The notes: generated by a model not told the origin, from the sequence alone. DNA of 64,000 bases from Arundinibacter roseus (GCF_004348825.1 NZ_SMJU01000007.1:248001-312000), one strand, 5' to 3'; numbered from the stretch's first letter, positions 36,516 to 47,467 are shown. Numbers and translations are program-made.

Positions 36516-37897
36516 ATGTTTATTTGAGGCTCTAAGTAGGCCTTCACAAGTTTTAAAATTTCGTTGACGGAGGCTTTCGTTTGCTCACCGGTTTTCATAT
36601 TTTTCAGGGTTAATAAACCCGTTTCTATTTCGGAAGAGCCGATCAGTAAAACGAAAGGAATCTGTTTGCGGTCGGCATAGTCAAGCTGTTTTTTTAGCTT
36701 TACAGCATCGGGATACATTTCTGTATTCAGCCCGGCTTCACGTGCAGCCTTTACGATTTTCAACCCGTATAATTCTGCTTCCCGGTCAAAATTGGTTAGC
36801 ATCAAATGAGTCGTAATGGATTGATTTTCAGGAAAAAGATTCAACTCTTCCATCACATCATAAATCCTATCTACTCCCAGCGAAATACCTACGCCGGAAA
36901 GTCCGGGCACGCCAAACGTCCCGGTCAGGTTGTCGTAGCGTCCACCGCCACTGATACTCCCGATTTGTACGCCATTGGCTTTGACTTCAAAAATTGCCCC
37001 GGTATAGTAAGAAAGGCCCCGTGCAAGAGTAACATCAAACTGCATCTGCGGAGAATTCAGACCAAAGCCTTCCACAAGCGTCCAGATTTCTTCCAGTTCG
37101 TCAAGACCTTTGCGGCCTATTTCTGAGTCAGCCAGCCAATTTCTGAGCAAATCAAAGGGTTGCTCTTCTGTGGACAGATTAAAAATCGGGTCTAATTTTT
37201 GAGTATTTTCAGGTGTAAAGCCTCGCTCGTGTAATTCCTGAATTACCTTTTCTTTCCCAATTTTATCCAGTTTATCAATTGCCACGCACAAGGGTCCTTC
37301 CATACCGGCAGCACCAATTGTTTCGGCAATTCCGGTCAGGATTTTGCGGTTATTTATTTTTACTGTGAAATCAGCAATTCCCAGGGCGCGTAAACTTTCA
37401 TGAAGCATCAGCACAATTTCGGCCTCACATAGCAGCGAATCAGTCCCGACCACATCGGCATCACATTGATAAAATTCCCGGTAACGACCTTTTTGTGGTC
37501 GATCTGCACGCCAAACAGGTTGAATTTGAAAGCGCTTAAAGGGAAAAGGTAAGGTACCTCTATTCATGACTACGTAGCGTGCAAACGGTACGGTCAGGTC
37601 ATATCGCAGGCCTTTTTCGGCAATTTTGGTAGTAATTTGTTTGGAGTCGGCGGTCCAGTCCTCAGGTGTAAGTTTACCCGCAAAATCGCCGGAATTCAGA
37701 ACTTTAAATAACAGTTGATCGCCTTCATCGCCGTATTTTCCCATCAAAACTGAAAGATTTTCAAGCGTGGGAGTTTCCAGAGGTTGAAATCCAAACCGCT
37801 GAAAAGTACTGCGAATAGTAGTAAGGATAAACGTCCGTTTGACCATTTGTTCGGGGCCAAAATCGCGGGTACCCCGGGGTAGGCTGGGCTTTGACAT
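36512..37897 (-). CDS. hisS: histidyl-tRNA synthetase
   Basis: Class II synthetase that charges tRNA-His. It begins MSKPSLPRGTRDFGPEQM (motif region 1). Motif 2 reads VWRADRPQKGRYREFYQCD, LARGLSYYTG is the histidine-A motif, and GISLGVDRI is motif 3. A C-terminal anticodon-binding domain follows. 461 residues from the ATG at 37897; the upstream in-frame ATG at 37975 would add an unrelated leader. It is first in the hisS-hisG-hisD-hisC run, linking charging and synthesis of histidine. Confidence 0.95.
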   Translation of the reverse strand: MSKPSLPRGTRDFGPEQMVKRTFILTTIRSTFQRFGFQPLETPTLENLSVLMGKYGDEGDQLLFKVLNSGDFAGKLTPEDWTADSKQITTKIAEKGLRYDLTVPFARYVVMNRGTLPFPFKRFQIQPVWRADRPQKGRYREFYQCDADVVGTDSLLCEAEIVLMLHESLRALGIADFTVKINNRKILTGIAETIGAAGMEGPLCVAIDKLDKIGKEKVIQELHERGFTPENTQKLDPIFNLSTEEQPFDLLRNWLADSEIGRKGLDELEEIWTLVEGFGLNSPQMQFDVTLARGLSYYTGAIFEVKANGVQIGSISGGGRYDNLTGTFGVPGLSGVGISLGVDRIYDVMEELNLFPENQSITTHLMLTNFDREAELYGLKIVKAAREAGLNTEMYPDAVKLKKQLDYADRKQIPFVLLIGSSEIETGLLTLKNMKTGEQTKASVNEILKLVKAYLEPQINI

Positions 37898-37953
37898 AGG
37901 AATTTCTGGGGGAGAATTGGAGGCATGGCCCCGAATGTCTCCTTTGTTTCGCG

Positions 37954-37961
37954 CAAAGTTA
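37954..37961 (-). promoter_or_regulatory. putative -7 element of the hisSGDC operon
   Basis: The minus strand reads TAACTTTG followed by C, 57 bases before the hisS ATG at 37897. Confidence 0.45.
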
Positions 37962-38014
37962 GGCAGCAAAGGCAACTTTTCGACCTAAATCTTACTTTTT
38001 TAATTAAAAAACAC

Positions 38015-38022
38015 TACTTTTG
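38015..38022 (+). promoter_or_regulatory. putative -7 element of the 50-residue basic protein gene
   Basis: TACTTTTG followed by C, 31 bases before the ATG at 38053; divergent from the hisS promoter. Confidence 0.5.
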
Positions 38023-38052
38023 CGGCTCTTTCACAAAAAACATTACATTACC

Positions 38053-38205
38053 ATGGGAGTAACGGAATTGAAACGCAAGGGGCGGAAAAATAAGGCAACT
38101 GCCAATAATCGGGTAGCAAGAATTAAAAATCTACTCCGCAAACCAATTGTTAGAAATGTGGACGTTGAAGCTATCAAAGCAGAATTTGACGCTAAGAAAA
38201 ATTAA
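38053..38205 (+). CDS. 50-residue basic protein, possibly ribosome-associated
   Basis: A very small, strongly basic protein starting MGVTELKRKGRKNKATANN, with about 16 Lys/Arg residues and a helical middle (VARIKNLLRKP). No membrane segment. A good promoter element lies upstream and a hairpin follows. Composition and size resemble small ribosomal proteins. Bacteroidota have an extra large-subunit protein, bL38, known from the Flavobacterium johnsoniae ribosome structure; I cannot recall its sequence, so that link is only a suggestion. The longer frame from TTG at 38020 runs through the promoter and is unlikely. Confidence 0.72.
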   Translation: MGVTELKRKGRKNKATANNRVARIKNLLRKPIVRNVDVEAIKAEFDAKKN

Positions 38206-38245
38206 GCCGTAAGTCGAAATTTTTACAACGATACACAAAAGAAAG

Positions 38246-38275
38246 AAGCTCTGTCAATTTGTTTTGGTAGAGCTT
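38246..38275 (+). terminator. weak hairpin after the 50-residue basic protein gene
   Basis: AAGCTCT (38246-38252) / AGAGCTT (38269-38275) with a 16-base loop, then TTTGCTTTTTT. It overlaps the end of the convergent gene at 38254. Confidence 0.4.
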
Positions 38276-38631
38276 TTTGCTTTTTTATCTGCTGATCTTT
38301 TAAGCTTTTGTTTGCGGGAAATTTTGGCTTCTAGCTTGCGCATACTTCTTCGGGTCTCGCGATGTACATCCATCAGCACCCGGTAGCGTACCGCCTGCCC
38401 AAATAGTGAAAGCCCGCCGTTGATCAGAATCAGGCTATAAGTACCCAAAAGGACCCATTCCTGCGTTGTAGCGCCACTATGTTTGAGATTTCCGGCCTCA
38501 CTAAACACGCAAAGACCATAACCGATCAGGATTAAACTGAGCGGTGCCAGCAATAGCCACTTCGTTTGGGTCGACATGCGGGTAATGATTTTCTTACCGG
38601 GTGGCTGCACGTCTGATTTTTCTATAAACAT
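38254..38631 (-). CDS. two-TM protein with basic tail, unknown
   Basis: 125 residues, family not recognised. Two hydrophobic segments (about 24-44, WLLLAPLSLILIGYGLCVF, and about 62-80, VLLGTYSLILINGGLSLFG) precede a cytoplasmic, strongly basic helical tail (RRSMRKLEAKISRKQKLKR) ending in Lys/Ser-rich sequence. The start could be 38631 or the internal ATG at 38577 (MSTQTKW). It sits between the basic-protein gene and the methyltransferase gene and is transcribed alone. Confidence 0.65.
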   Translation of the reverse strand: MFIEKSDVQPPGKKIITRMSTQTKWLLLAPLSLILIGYGLCVFSEAGNLKHSGATTQEWVLLGTYSLILINGGLSLFGQAVRYRVLMDVHRETRRSMRKLEAKISRKQKLKRSADKKAKSSTKTN

Positions 38632-38778
38632 ACTCGTAGGGAAGTTTAGTTAAGCTTTTGACTTCCAAAATCTATATCCGAATACCTTTCAACGAAAAGG
38701 CAAGCAGAATCTAGTTCAATTTTGAGAATCAGAAGCTATTTTTACGATTCAAAAATACATTAATTAATAGTTATCCGA

Positions 38779-39549
38779 ATGAAATCAATCATAAGTCTGG
38801 TGTTAAGGTATATTCCGCGCCCTTTTTTGCAACGCATCGGACATTGGGCAGCCCGTTTTTTAGGGTTGTTTTATCAGGGAAAACAGGTAGAATGCCCCGT
38901 GTGCGGAAGTCAATACGGTAAATTTTTACCTTATGGTCGCAAAGGCCGGGACAATGCACTTTGTCCGTCCTGCCTATCGCTCGAAAGACATCGATTGATG
39001 TACCTGTTCTTACAGCGCAAAACCAACTTTTTTACTTCTCCTCTTAAAGTTCTGCATGTTGCACCCGAGTATTGCTTCATTGATCGTTTTGAAAAAATGA
39101 AGAACCTGGAATACATCACGGCTGATATTGAATCACCTTTGGCAAAGGTAAAAATGGACATTCACGACATCCCTTTTCCCGAAAACACTTTTGACGTTGC
39201 GTTTTGTAATCATGTCATGGAACATGTGGACGATTACGTAAAGGCAACGAGTGAACTTCATAGGGTTTTGAAGCCCGGAGGGTGGGCCGTTATTCAATCC
39301 CCACAGGATTTGCGCCGGGCAACTACCTACGAAGACGCAAGTATTACCGATCCACGGGAGCGTGAAAAACACTTTTGGCAAAATGATCATCTGCGTCTGT
39401 TTGGCCGGGATTATGCCCTGGAATTAGCCAAAGGTGGCTTTACTGTCATAGAAGACCGCTTTGTATTGGATGAACTAACCACGGAGGAGGTAAAAAAATA
39501 TGCGCTTCCGGCTGAGGAATTAATCTACTATTGTAGAAAAGACGCTTAA
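38779..39549 (+). CDS. class I SAM methyltransferase with N-terminal zinc ribbon
   Basis: SAM-dependent methyltransferase of the Methyltransf_11 type. An amphipathic N-terminus (about 1-32) leads to a zinc-ribbon-like module CPVC-x19-CPSC (C39, C42, C62, C65). The Rossmann part then includes VLHVAPEY (motif I region), ADIESP, FCNHVMEHV and HRVLKPGGWAVIQSP. The substrate is unknown. Such proteins in Bacteroidota often occur among sugar- or envelope-modifying genes. Here a GT2 glycosyltransferase gene lies tail-to-tail, the stop codons overlapping by four bases. Confidence 0.88.
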   Translation: MKSIISLVLRYIPRPFLQRIGHWAARFLGLFYQGKQVECPVCGSQYGKFLPYGRKGRDNALCPSCLSLERHRLMYLFLQRKTNFFTSPLKVLHVAPEYCFIDRFEKMKNLEYITADIESPLAKVKMDIHDIPFPENTFDVAFCNHVMEHVDDYVKATSELHRVLKPGGWAVIQSPQDLRRATTYEDASITDPREREKHFWQNDHLRLFGRDYALELAKGGFTVIEDRFVLDELTTEEVKKYALPAEELIYYCRKDA

Positions 39550-40514
39550 ACTAAGCGCCTTATACCTTCTATGATAAAACCTGTTCCGTAGCCAAACAGC
39601 TGCACAAAAGCTGCACCAATACTTAGAAAAGCTACGTTTATACGTCTATTTTTTAGGAAAGAATCTAAAAAAATGGTTCCTGTAAATAAAATTAAGCCGA
39701 TCAGAGATAGCCAGAAAAAGGGCTCAAACACAAAAATCCACAGCGGAATCAGGACACAAAACAGGACAAATAACGAAGGGAAGGCGTGCACAGGTTTGAT
39801 TAAATTTGCCTTCGGATGGAGCTTGTCCAGCACAAACCGGGTGCGGCCAAAAGAATAAACCTGTTTCCAAAAATCACTAAAAGTACCTCTACGCTTGTGA
39901 TATACGTATGCCTCGGGAAGTAACCCGAGGCGGTAGTTGCCCGCCATTAAACGAATTCCCAGCTCAATATCTTCTCCCATGTCTCGCTTGGCAAACCCTC
40001 CGGTTTCGGCAAATACTTTACGGGAAATTCCCATATTGAAACTTCGGGGCTGAAAGGCTCCGCCGGCATTTTTCTTTTTTCCCCGAATACCTCCGGTTGT
40101 AAAAAACGAGGTCATGGCGTAGCTAATAGCTTTCTGCATATCAGAAAAAGAATCATCCGCACGGTCCGGTCCGCCATATCCATCAAGAAAGGACTCACTC
40201 AGTGCGCGATTTACTGATTCAAAATAGTGCTCAGGAATAATGGTATCTGAGTCAAATACCACAAAGTAATCTCCTTTTGCTTTTGAAAACCCTACATTGC
40301 GGGCAAAACCCTGCCCGCAATTTTCAATGTATATGTAGTGAATATCCAATTCGTGACCGATTGCATCCACCACCGGTTTGGACGAAACCGAAGAGCCGTC
40401 TTCGATTACTAATACCTCAAAATTTCGGTACGTTTGTCGAGTCAGGCTTGAAAGAAGTTCGGATAATTCGTCGGGGCGGTTGTAAACAGGAACAATCACC
40501 GAAAAAAATAGCAT
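39546..40514 (-). CDS. GT2 family glycosyltransferase, membrane-anchored
   Basis: Transfers a sugar from a nucleotide donor. The GT-A fold starts SVIVPVYNRPDELSELL, with the metal-binding DSD at 88-90 (VVFDSDTIIP). It also has an ED pair (DMGEDIELGIRLM) typical of processive or exopolysaccharide-type GT2 enzymes. Two to three C-terminal hydrophobic segments (about 240-310, PSLFVLFCVLIPLWIFVF and beyond) anchor it in the inner membrane. 322 residues. It likely acts in exopolysaccharide or glycolipid synthesis; no other sugar genes are adjacent. Confidence 0.9.
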   Translation of the reverse strand: MLFFSVIVPVYNRPDELSELLSSLTRQTYRNFEVLVIEDGSSVSSKPVVDAIGHELDIHYIYIENCGQGFARNVGFSKAKGDYFVVFDSDTIIPEHYFESVNRALSESFLDGYGGPDRADDSFSDMQKAISYAMTSFFTTGGIRGKKKNAGGAFQPRSFNMGISRKVFAETGGFAKRDMGEDIELGIRLMAGNYRLGLLPEAYVYHKRRGTFSDFWKQVYSFGRTRFVLDKLHPKANLIKPVHAFPSLFVLFCVLIPLWIFVFEPFFWLSLIGLILFTGTIFLDSFLKNRRINVAFLSIGAAFVQLFGYGTGFIIEGIRRLV

Positions 40515-40550
40515 ATCGGGGATAATTTTTCTTAATTAAAAGACCTTCGT

Positions 40551-41843
40551 TCAGGCCAGAATTTCATTTAGCGCATCGTCATTGGCCTGAATGACCTGTT
40601 CCAGAAGCGCATCGTTAAGAGCGGTGGACAGAAACATACTTTCAAATTGGGAAGGTCCCAAATAAACACCCCTTCGGAGCATCGCATGGAAATATCGGCC
40701 GTATAGCGAAAGATCAGAAGTTTTGGCCGAAGTAAAATTGTAAACTTTTTCATTGGTAAAAAACAAAGTGTACATCGATCCAATTTGATTGATACTGTAT
40801 TCGACCCCCAGCTTTTCCATACTTTTTCGGAAACCCTGCGTGAGTTTTACGCCTGAGTTGTCCAGTGTCAGGTACACCTCCGCATGATCGTGGAGGTATT
40901 CGAGCATCGCGAGGCCGGCAGACATGGCAATCGGATTGCCCGAAAGCGTTCCGGCCTGATAGACAGGCCCGGCCGGCGACACACAGTTCATGATTTCTTC
41001 TTTCCCGCCATATGCACCTACGGGCATTCCTCCTCCGATAATTTTCCCAAGCGTCGTCATGTCCGGAATGACACCGAAGCGTTCCTGAGCACCACCTTTT
41101 GAAAGCCGGAAACCCGTCATTACTTCGTCAAAAATCAAGACGATGCCCTCCTTGTCGCAAAGCGAACGAAGCCCTTCCAAGAATCCGGGTTCGGGCAAAA
41201 CGCAGCCCATGTTGCCGACAACGGGCTCAATAATGAGCGCAGCAATTTGTTTCGGGTTAGCATCCACCAGCTGTTGTACTGCTTCCAGGTCGTTATACGG
41301 AGCCGTGAGCGTATCTTGTGCAACGCCTTTAGTAACACCGGGACTATCGGGCGCTCCAAAGGTGGCAGCACCGCTTCCAGCGGCAATCAGGAAGCTATCG
41401 CCGTGGCCGTGGTAGCACCCTTCAAATTTGATGATCTTGTCTCGGCCTGTAAAGCCGCGTGCCACCCGAATAGCCGACATCGTGGCCTCAGTTCCCGAAT
41501 TTACCATCCGTACTTTTTCGACCGAAGGCACCATCGACACAATACGCTCGGCCATTTCTACTTCCTTGCGCGTAGGTGCACCAAATGAAAATGAGTGTTG
41601 TAGAGCATCAGAAACTGCTTTTTCAATGAGTTCATTGCAGTGTCCAAGGATCATCGGCCCCCAGGAGTTGATTAGCTCAATGTATTGATTATCATCCTCA
41701 TCGTAAATGTATGGCCCGCGGGCAGACTTAATAAAAAGCGGCGTACCGCCTACTGCCTTAAAGGCCCGTACGGGGGAATTTACGCCGCCGGGAATAAATT
41801 GATTGGCTTTTTCAAATAAAGCTTCGCTCGAATGTATATTCAT
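40551..41843 (-). CDS. hemL: glutamate-1-semialdehyde 2,1-aminomutase
   Basis: PLP enzyme that makes 5-aminolevulinate, the tetrapyrrole precursor, in the C5 pathway. VNSPVRAFKAVGGTPLFI near the N-terminus, SGTEATMSAIRVARG (116-130), IFDEVMTGFR (238-246) and the PLP lysine K267 in TTLGKIIGGG are diagnostic. 430 residues, full length. Single gene; the next gene upstream on the same strand (LppC-like) is 64 bases away. Confidence 0.96.
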   Translation of the reverse strand: MNIHSSEALFEKANQFIPGGVNSPVRAFKAVGGTPLFIKSARGPYIYDEDDNQYIELINSWGPMILGHCNELIEKAVSDALQHSFSFGAPTRKEVEMAERIVSMVPSVEKVRMVNSGTEATMSAIRVARGFTGRDKIIKFEGCYHGHGDSFLIAAGSGAATFGAPDSPGVTKGVAQDTLTAPYNDLEAVQQLVDANPKQIAALIIEPVVGNMGCVLPEPGFLEGLRSLCDKEGIVLIFDEVMTGFRLSKGGAQERFGVIPDMTTLGKIIGGGMPVGAYGGKEEIMNCVSPAGPVYQAGTLSGNPIAMSAGLAMLEYLHDHAEVYLTLDNSGVKLTQGFRKSMEKLGVEYSINQIGSMYTLFFTNEKVYNFTSAKTSDLSLYGRYFHAMLRRGVYLGPSQFESMFLSTALNDALLEQVIQANDDALNEILA

Positions 41844-41906
41844 ACGTTTTTATGTACAGAGAAATCGGTTATTGGGAAGTAAGAATTCTTGAAAAAAGTT
41901 TAATCA

Positions 41907-43619
41907 CTAAAATTGTACCGGAACCCACCTTGAATCTTCATAGTGAAGAATGCAGGAAACCGAATTTTCCCGGGATTTTGTGTAGTCAAAGCCTGAAAGC
42001 AGGTAATCTTCATCGTACTTACGCATCGTGATTCCCGTTTGGACGCGTTCGTTGTATTTTGCTATCATTCGTCCAAAAAACAGGAGCTGATCATACCCCT
42101 GATACGAATACACCGAGGGTAAGGTATTTGTTTTATCGTAGTACGTTTTCTGAAATTCCCGAATGGACTCTTTGGTAAGTTCAATAAAATCCGGCTCAAT
42201 CAGGTAGAGTTTCCCGCCATAACCCGATGGGCGAAACCGATTAAAATCAAAACTATTGGCAACTGCGAATACCGGAATATCGGTGAGTTTTCGCCCGGCC
42301 ACTACATTCATCAGTCCCGGTCCGGACTTGGCATCGTTTGAGAACAGGACAATATGAGATGGTTTCGCACCTTCAAAGAGCGAGACTCTTGCGTTAATTT
42401 CAGCGGCTCCTCCACTTACTTTTTTTATTTCAACAACTTTGCCACCACTGCTAAGCAAATTCCGGCGGTAAGTTGCTGCCATAAGTGAATCTTTGGGAGA
42501 AGTTCCATAGTAAATAGCTGCCGAAAGGCTACGATCTTTGGCCTTGGCAAGTTTTAGCGTTTCGCTGATTTGTAAATCAATGGAAGGATGTGCCAGAAAA
42601 ATGGATTCGCCCGATTGTAGCAAACTCCCATCCGTTGCCAACGGATTAATTAACGGAATAGCGTTTTCGTTGGCGTAGGCAGAAATCAAATCAAAGGTTT
42701 TGGAATACAGAGGTCCAAAAATAAGGTCACTTTGCCGAAAAAGGCCATTATTCAACATTTCCAGCACTTTATCTTCTTCGTTACTTACATCGTAGGCCTG
42801 AATGTTAACCAAAACTCCTTCTGACTTCAATCGCTGACGTGCCAGTTGCATGCCTTCGAAGTAATCATATGCAAACTGATTCGGTAAGTTCCGCTTGGAA
42901 GCTCTTGCGTCTTCCAGTCGGTAGGGAAACAAAACAGCCACATTGTAAAACCCTTTTGTCCATTTCCTGTCATTTGGATTTGGGGTAGTAGATTTTTTGG
43001 TTTCCCTTTTGGGCGAATCAGCTGTTGCCTGTATGCCAAATTGATTGGTCAATCGGTCCGATAACTCCAAATCAGCTTTATTGGTCGATTTGCTCTGAAT
43101 AGCAGCCACAAGCATCTCGGCCACGATTCGGTCGTTGCGAAACTCAGCATTCAACGTTTTCAATTGCTGTATATCGGTCAGATTTGCCAGATAATGCTGC
43201 TTTAATCCCTGAATGTCTTTTCCCAAAGCAGGATCTCCTACCCGATTCAAAAAGTCCAGCCCTGCCCGATAATCACTCAGTGAAAAATAATTGGCTCCTA
43301 ACAAATAGTAGGCTTCATCCTTATGATTCCAGGTTGAAAAGCGAGTCAGCAGTTGTTTGAGCATCAAATTACTCTCATTAAACTTTTTGAGTTTATGAGC
43401 TGATAGCGCATGATAATAGTGGGCAACAGGTGAAAAGCCCGGATCAGCATTGGCTGTTGTCAGGCTCGACATCGCCTCCATAGCCAACTGATATTTTCCC
43501 TGATTATATAGGTTAACCCCTTCTTTAAATTTCCTCTCTGTTTGTTCAAATAGCTGAGCATGACCCGCCTGCGCAGTTATCATTAGAAGAATTATTAACA
43601 CATATTTAGAGGATTGCAT
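41907..43619 (-). CDS. LppC/LpoA-like protein: TPR plus periplasmic binding fold
   Basis: Exported 570-residue protein. A signal peptide (MQSSKYVLIILLMITAQAGHAQ) is followed by TPR-like helices (about 25-200, e.g. FKEGVNLYNQGKYQLAMEAM). A type I periplasmic-binding-protein fold covers about 235-570 (NVAVLFPYRLEDARASKRNL, then LIFGPLYSKTFDLISAYANE). This two-part layout matches the LppC/LpoA family, which in Enterobacteria activates penicillin-binding protein 1A, and also stand-alone amino-acid-binding proteins. No ABC permease is nearby, which favours the cell-wall reading. I placed the start at 43619, where the signal peptide begins. Confidence 0.78.
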   Translation of the reverse strand: MQSSKYVLIILLMITAQAGHAQLFEQTERKFKEGVNLYNQGKYQLAMEAMSSLTTANADPGFSPVAHYYHALSAHKLKKFNESNLMLKQLLTRFSTWNHKDEAYYLLGANYFSLSDYRAGLDFLNRVGDPALGKDIQGLKQHYLANLTDIQQLKTLNAEFRNDRIVAEMLVAAIQSKSTNKADLELSDRLTNQFGIQATADSPKRETKKSTTPNPNDRKWTKGFYNVAVLFPYRLEDARASKRNLPNQFAYDYFEGMQLARQRLKSEGVLVNIQAYDVSNEEDKVLEMLNNGLFRQSDLIFGPLYSKTFDLISAYANENAIPLINPLATDGSLLQSGESIFLAHPSIDLQISETLKLAKAKDRSLSAAIYYGTSPKDSLMAATYRRNLLSSGGKVVEIKKVSGGAAEINARVSLFEGAKPSHIVLFSNDAKSGPGLMNVVAGRKLTDIPVFAVANSFDFNRFRPSGYGGKLYLIEPDFIELTKESIREFQKTYYDKTNTLPSVYSYQGYDQLLFFGRMIAKYNERVQTGITMRKYDEDYLLSGFDYTKSRENSVSCILHYEDSRWVPVQF

Positions 43620-43681
43620 ACGTTTTGTTTTGGTTAAAAATCCGGGGACAAAATACAAAAAGCCTTCCATTCTAAAAAAAG

Positions 43682-43715
43682 AAGGGTAACGTTTCACAAA
43701 GAAAACGTTACCCTT
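43682..43715 (-). terminator. terminator of yidC
   Basis: AAGGGTAACGTTT / AAAACGTTACCCTT around six to seven bases, followed on the minus strand by CTTTTTTT; 30 bases after the yidC stop. Confidence 0.85.
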
Positions 43716-43744
43716 GCTCAGGGATTGTTTACGCAAACGCCTTC

Positions 43745-45580
43745 TTATTTCCGTTTTCCCTGTTTCTTTTCCAATTCAGCCTGTTTTTTACGAGCTTCTT
43801 CTCCTGCCTGCAAGGTCTTTTCGAGGTATTGCTGAAACTTATTTTGCTTCTTGGGGGCCGTGGCATTTTTCACTCTGTTTTCATCCAAAATCCGCTTGAT
43901 CTTGTCCTCATCCACAAATCGGCGAATGATTTGCTGTTGAAGAATCGTCGCAATATTGGATACAAAGTAATAGAAAGTCAGACCTGCCGGGAAATTATTT
44001 AATACAAACATAAACATAACAGGCATCAGATAGCTCAGAAACTTCATGTTTACAGGACCCGGCTGAGTGGGCGTCATCTGATTATTGAAATAGGCATATC
44101 CAATACTTGAAATCGTCATCAGAACCGTAAACAAACTGACGTGGTCGCCATAGAATGGAATCGTGAACGGTAATTTCAGGAAGGAATCGTACGTAGAAAG
44201 GTCGTTTGCCCACAAAAATGACTGCTGCCGAAGTTCAATCAGGTTTGGAAAAAGAAAGAACAGCGAAAACAGAATTGGCATCGTGGCTAATACAGGAACA
44301 CAACCGCTCAGGGGACTTACGCCTACTTGTTGGTAAAGCTTCATCTGATCCTGTTGTTGCTTGGCCATATCGTCAGGATTCTTCTTTTTGAGTTCTTCCA
44401 ATTCCGGCGCCAAAACCCGCATTTTTGCCATACTTACGTACGATTTGTAGGTAAGTGGTGTCAATAATAGTTTAACGATAAACACCAGGCAAATAATCAA
44501 TAAACCGTAGTTGGTAAATAGCTTTTCAAGCTGATTAAACAGCGGCACCAAAAAGAATTCATTGATTGGTTTCAGGAAAGCATACCCCAAATATACGTTA
44601 TCATCAAAATGTTCGGCAGCTACTTCCCGAACAATATGGTAGTCGTTAGGACCCATAAAGTACTGAAAACGAGCCGTTCCATTTTGTAAGGCAGCAGATG
44701 GAATTGTTCCTTCTACCGAAAGTGTTTTGACAATAGTCGAGTCGGCAGGGTTAACTTCTGCGACAAACTTCATGCCTTGAAGCGGTGAATTCCCGGCAAT
44801 CAAACCCGCCAGAAAATATTTATGCTTCATCGTAAACCATTTCACAGGGTTTTCGGCAGTTTCTTCCACGTTGCTATCCGTGGCCGGTGAAAGACTGAGC
44901 ATTTCGTCGGTATAATAGTTAATGGTAACCACTTTACGGTTTTCCATCATATCATTCTCCAATTGCAACAGCTCGTTTTTCCAGCCGTAGGCAAGTGGTT
45001 TGTTGGGAACGCCTACACCCTGAGTTTGAATGCCGTAGTCAATCACAAAACCCGAGCCTCTAACTACATATGTTTGCTCAACGAACTGATTTTCAGCGAC
45101 AGAAAGACGATACGTAATCACGGCGGAGTCTTTTTCGCTCAGGGTTTTACTTGTAGCTGAGGTAGAAAAGTACAGATTGGCCAGATTTATCGTCCCTTTC
45201 TGCGTGGGGAGATCCAGCTGAAAACGGCTGTGCTCTTCTGAAATCAGATAGAGGGGTTTTTGATCGTAGGTTTTATAATTTTTCAACAAAACCTCCTTCA
45301 TAAGTCCTCCTTTATTGGAGAAAGTGATGCTGATATCTTTTGTATCAATGGTAATATCCTGAGATTCACCGGTAGCAGCTGCGGCAAAATCGCCATAAAG
45401 AGCGGCAGTTTGAGCCGAATCCGGAACTACCTCAGCGGGAGTTTCCGGGCTTGTTGTTGAAGAAGGTTTAACTTGTTCCTGAGCAACAGGCGTAGGTTCT
45501 TCGGGCTGTGGAACCAACACCTGATACCCTATCAGCATGAGTAAAATAAGTACTAAGCCGATGACTTGATTTCTTTCCAT
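43745..45580 (-). CDS. yidC: membrane protein insertase YidC
   Basis: Inserts and folds inner membrane proteins, alone or with Sec. An N-terminal membrane segment (about 5-22, VIGLVLILLMLIGYQVLV) is followed by a Pro/Thr-rich linker. The large periplasmic beta domain typical of Gram-negative YidC spans about 80-340. The conserved 60KD_IMP core with five membrane segments spans about 355-555, with SYVSMAKMRVLAPELEELKKK as the cytoplasmic hairpin. The C-terminus is lysine-rich (KKQGKRK). I placed the start at 45580 (MERNQVIGL), giving 611 residues. It sits just downstream of pyrG, on the same strand. Confidence 0.95.
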   Translation of the reverse strand: MERNQVIGLVLILLMLIGYQVLVPQPEEPTPVAQEQVKPSSTTSPETPAEVVPDSAQTAALYGDFAAAATGESQDITIDTKDISITFSNKGGLMKEVLLKNYKTYDQKPLYLISEEHSRFQLDLPTQKGTINLANLYFSTSATSKTLSEKDSAVITYRLSVAENQFVEQTYVVRGSGFVIDYGIQTQGVGVPNKPLAYGWKNELLQLENDMMENRKVVTINYYTDEMLSLSPATDSNVEETAENPVKWFTMKHKYFLAGLIAGNSPLQGMKFVAEVNPADSTIVKTLSVEGTIPSAALQNGTARFQYFMGPNDYHIVREVAAEHFDDNVYLGYAFLKPINEFFLVPLFNQLEKLFTNYGLLIICLVFIVKLLLTPLTYKSYVSMAKMRVLAPELEELKKKNPDDMAKQQQDQMKLYQQVGVSPLSGCVPVLATMPILFSLFFLFPNLIELRQQSFLWANDLSTYDSFLKLPFTIPFYGDHVSLFTVLMTISSIGYAYFNNQMTPTQPGPVNMKFLSYLMPVMFMFVLNNFPAGLTFYYFVSNIATILQQQIIRRFVDEDKIKRILDENRVKNATAPKKQNKFQQYLEKTLQAGEEARKKQAELEKKQGKRK

Positions 45581-45729
45581 TAGGTAGCAAAGTAGTAAAA
45601 AATGTAGCCCCAAATTTTGGAAGACAGGAATAATTTGTTTTTGAAAAACCAAACAAAAAATGGCAAAAACAGCCTGGATTGCTCAGAATGGCCAAAAATC
45701 AAAAATCTATCTTGTCAAATTTGGGACTG

Positions 45730-45737
45730 CAAAGGTA
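45730..45737 (-). promoter_or_regulatory. putative -7 element of yidC
   Basis: The minus strand reads TACCTTTG followed by C, about 150 bases before the yidC ATG. A second, one-base-shorter match (TACTTTG, 45588-45594) lies eight bases before the ATG and would give an almost leaderless message. Confidence 0.35.
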
Positions 45738-45786
45738 ATGAAGATTTATTTGGATTGAGATTATTCTTAGTAATGATTCATTCGGG

Positions 45787-47451
<1,665 letters not shown>

Positions 47452-47467
47452 CTATGATTACGGGATA

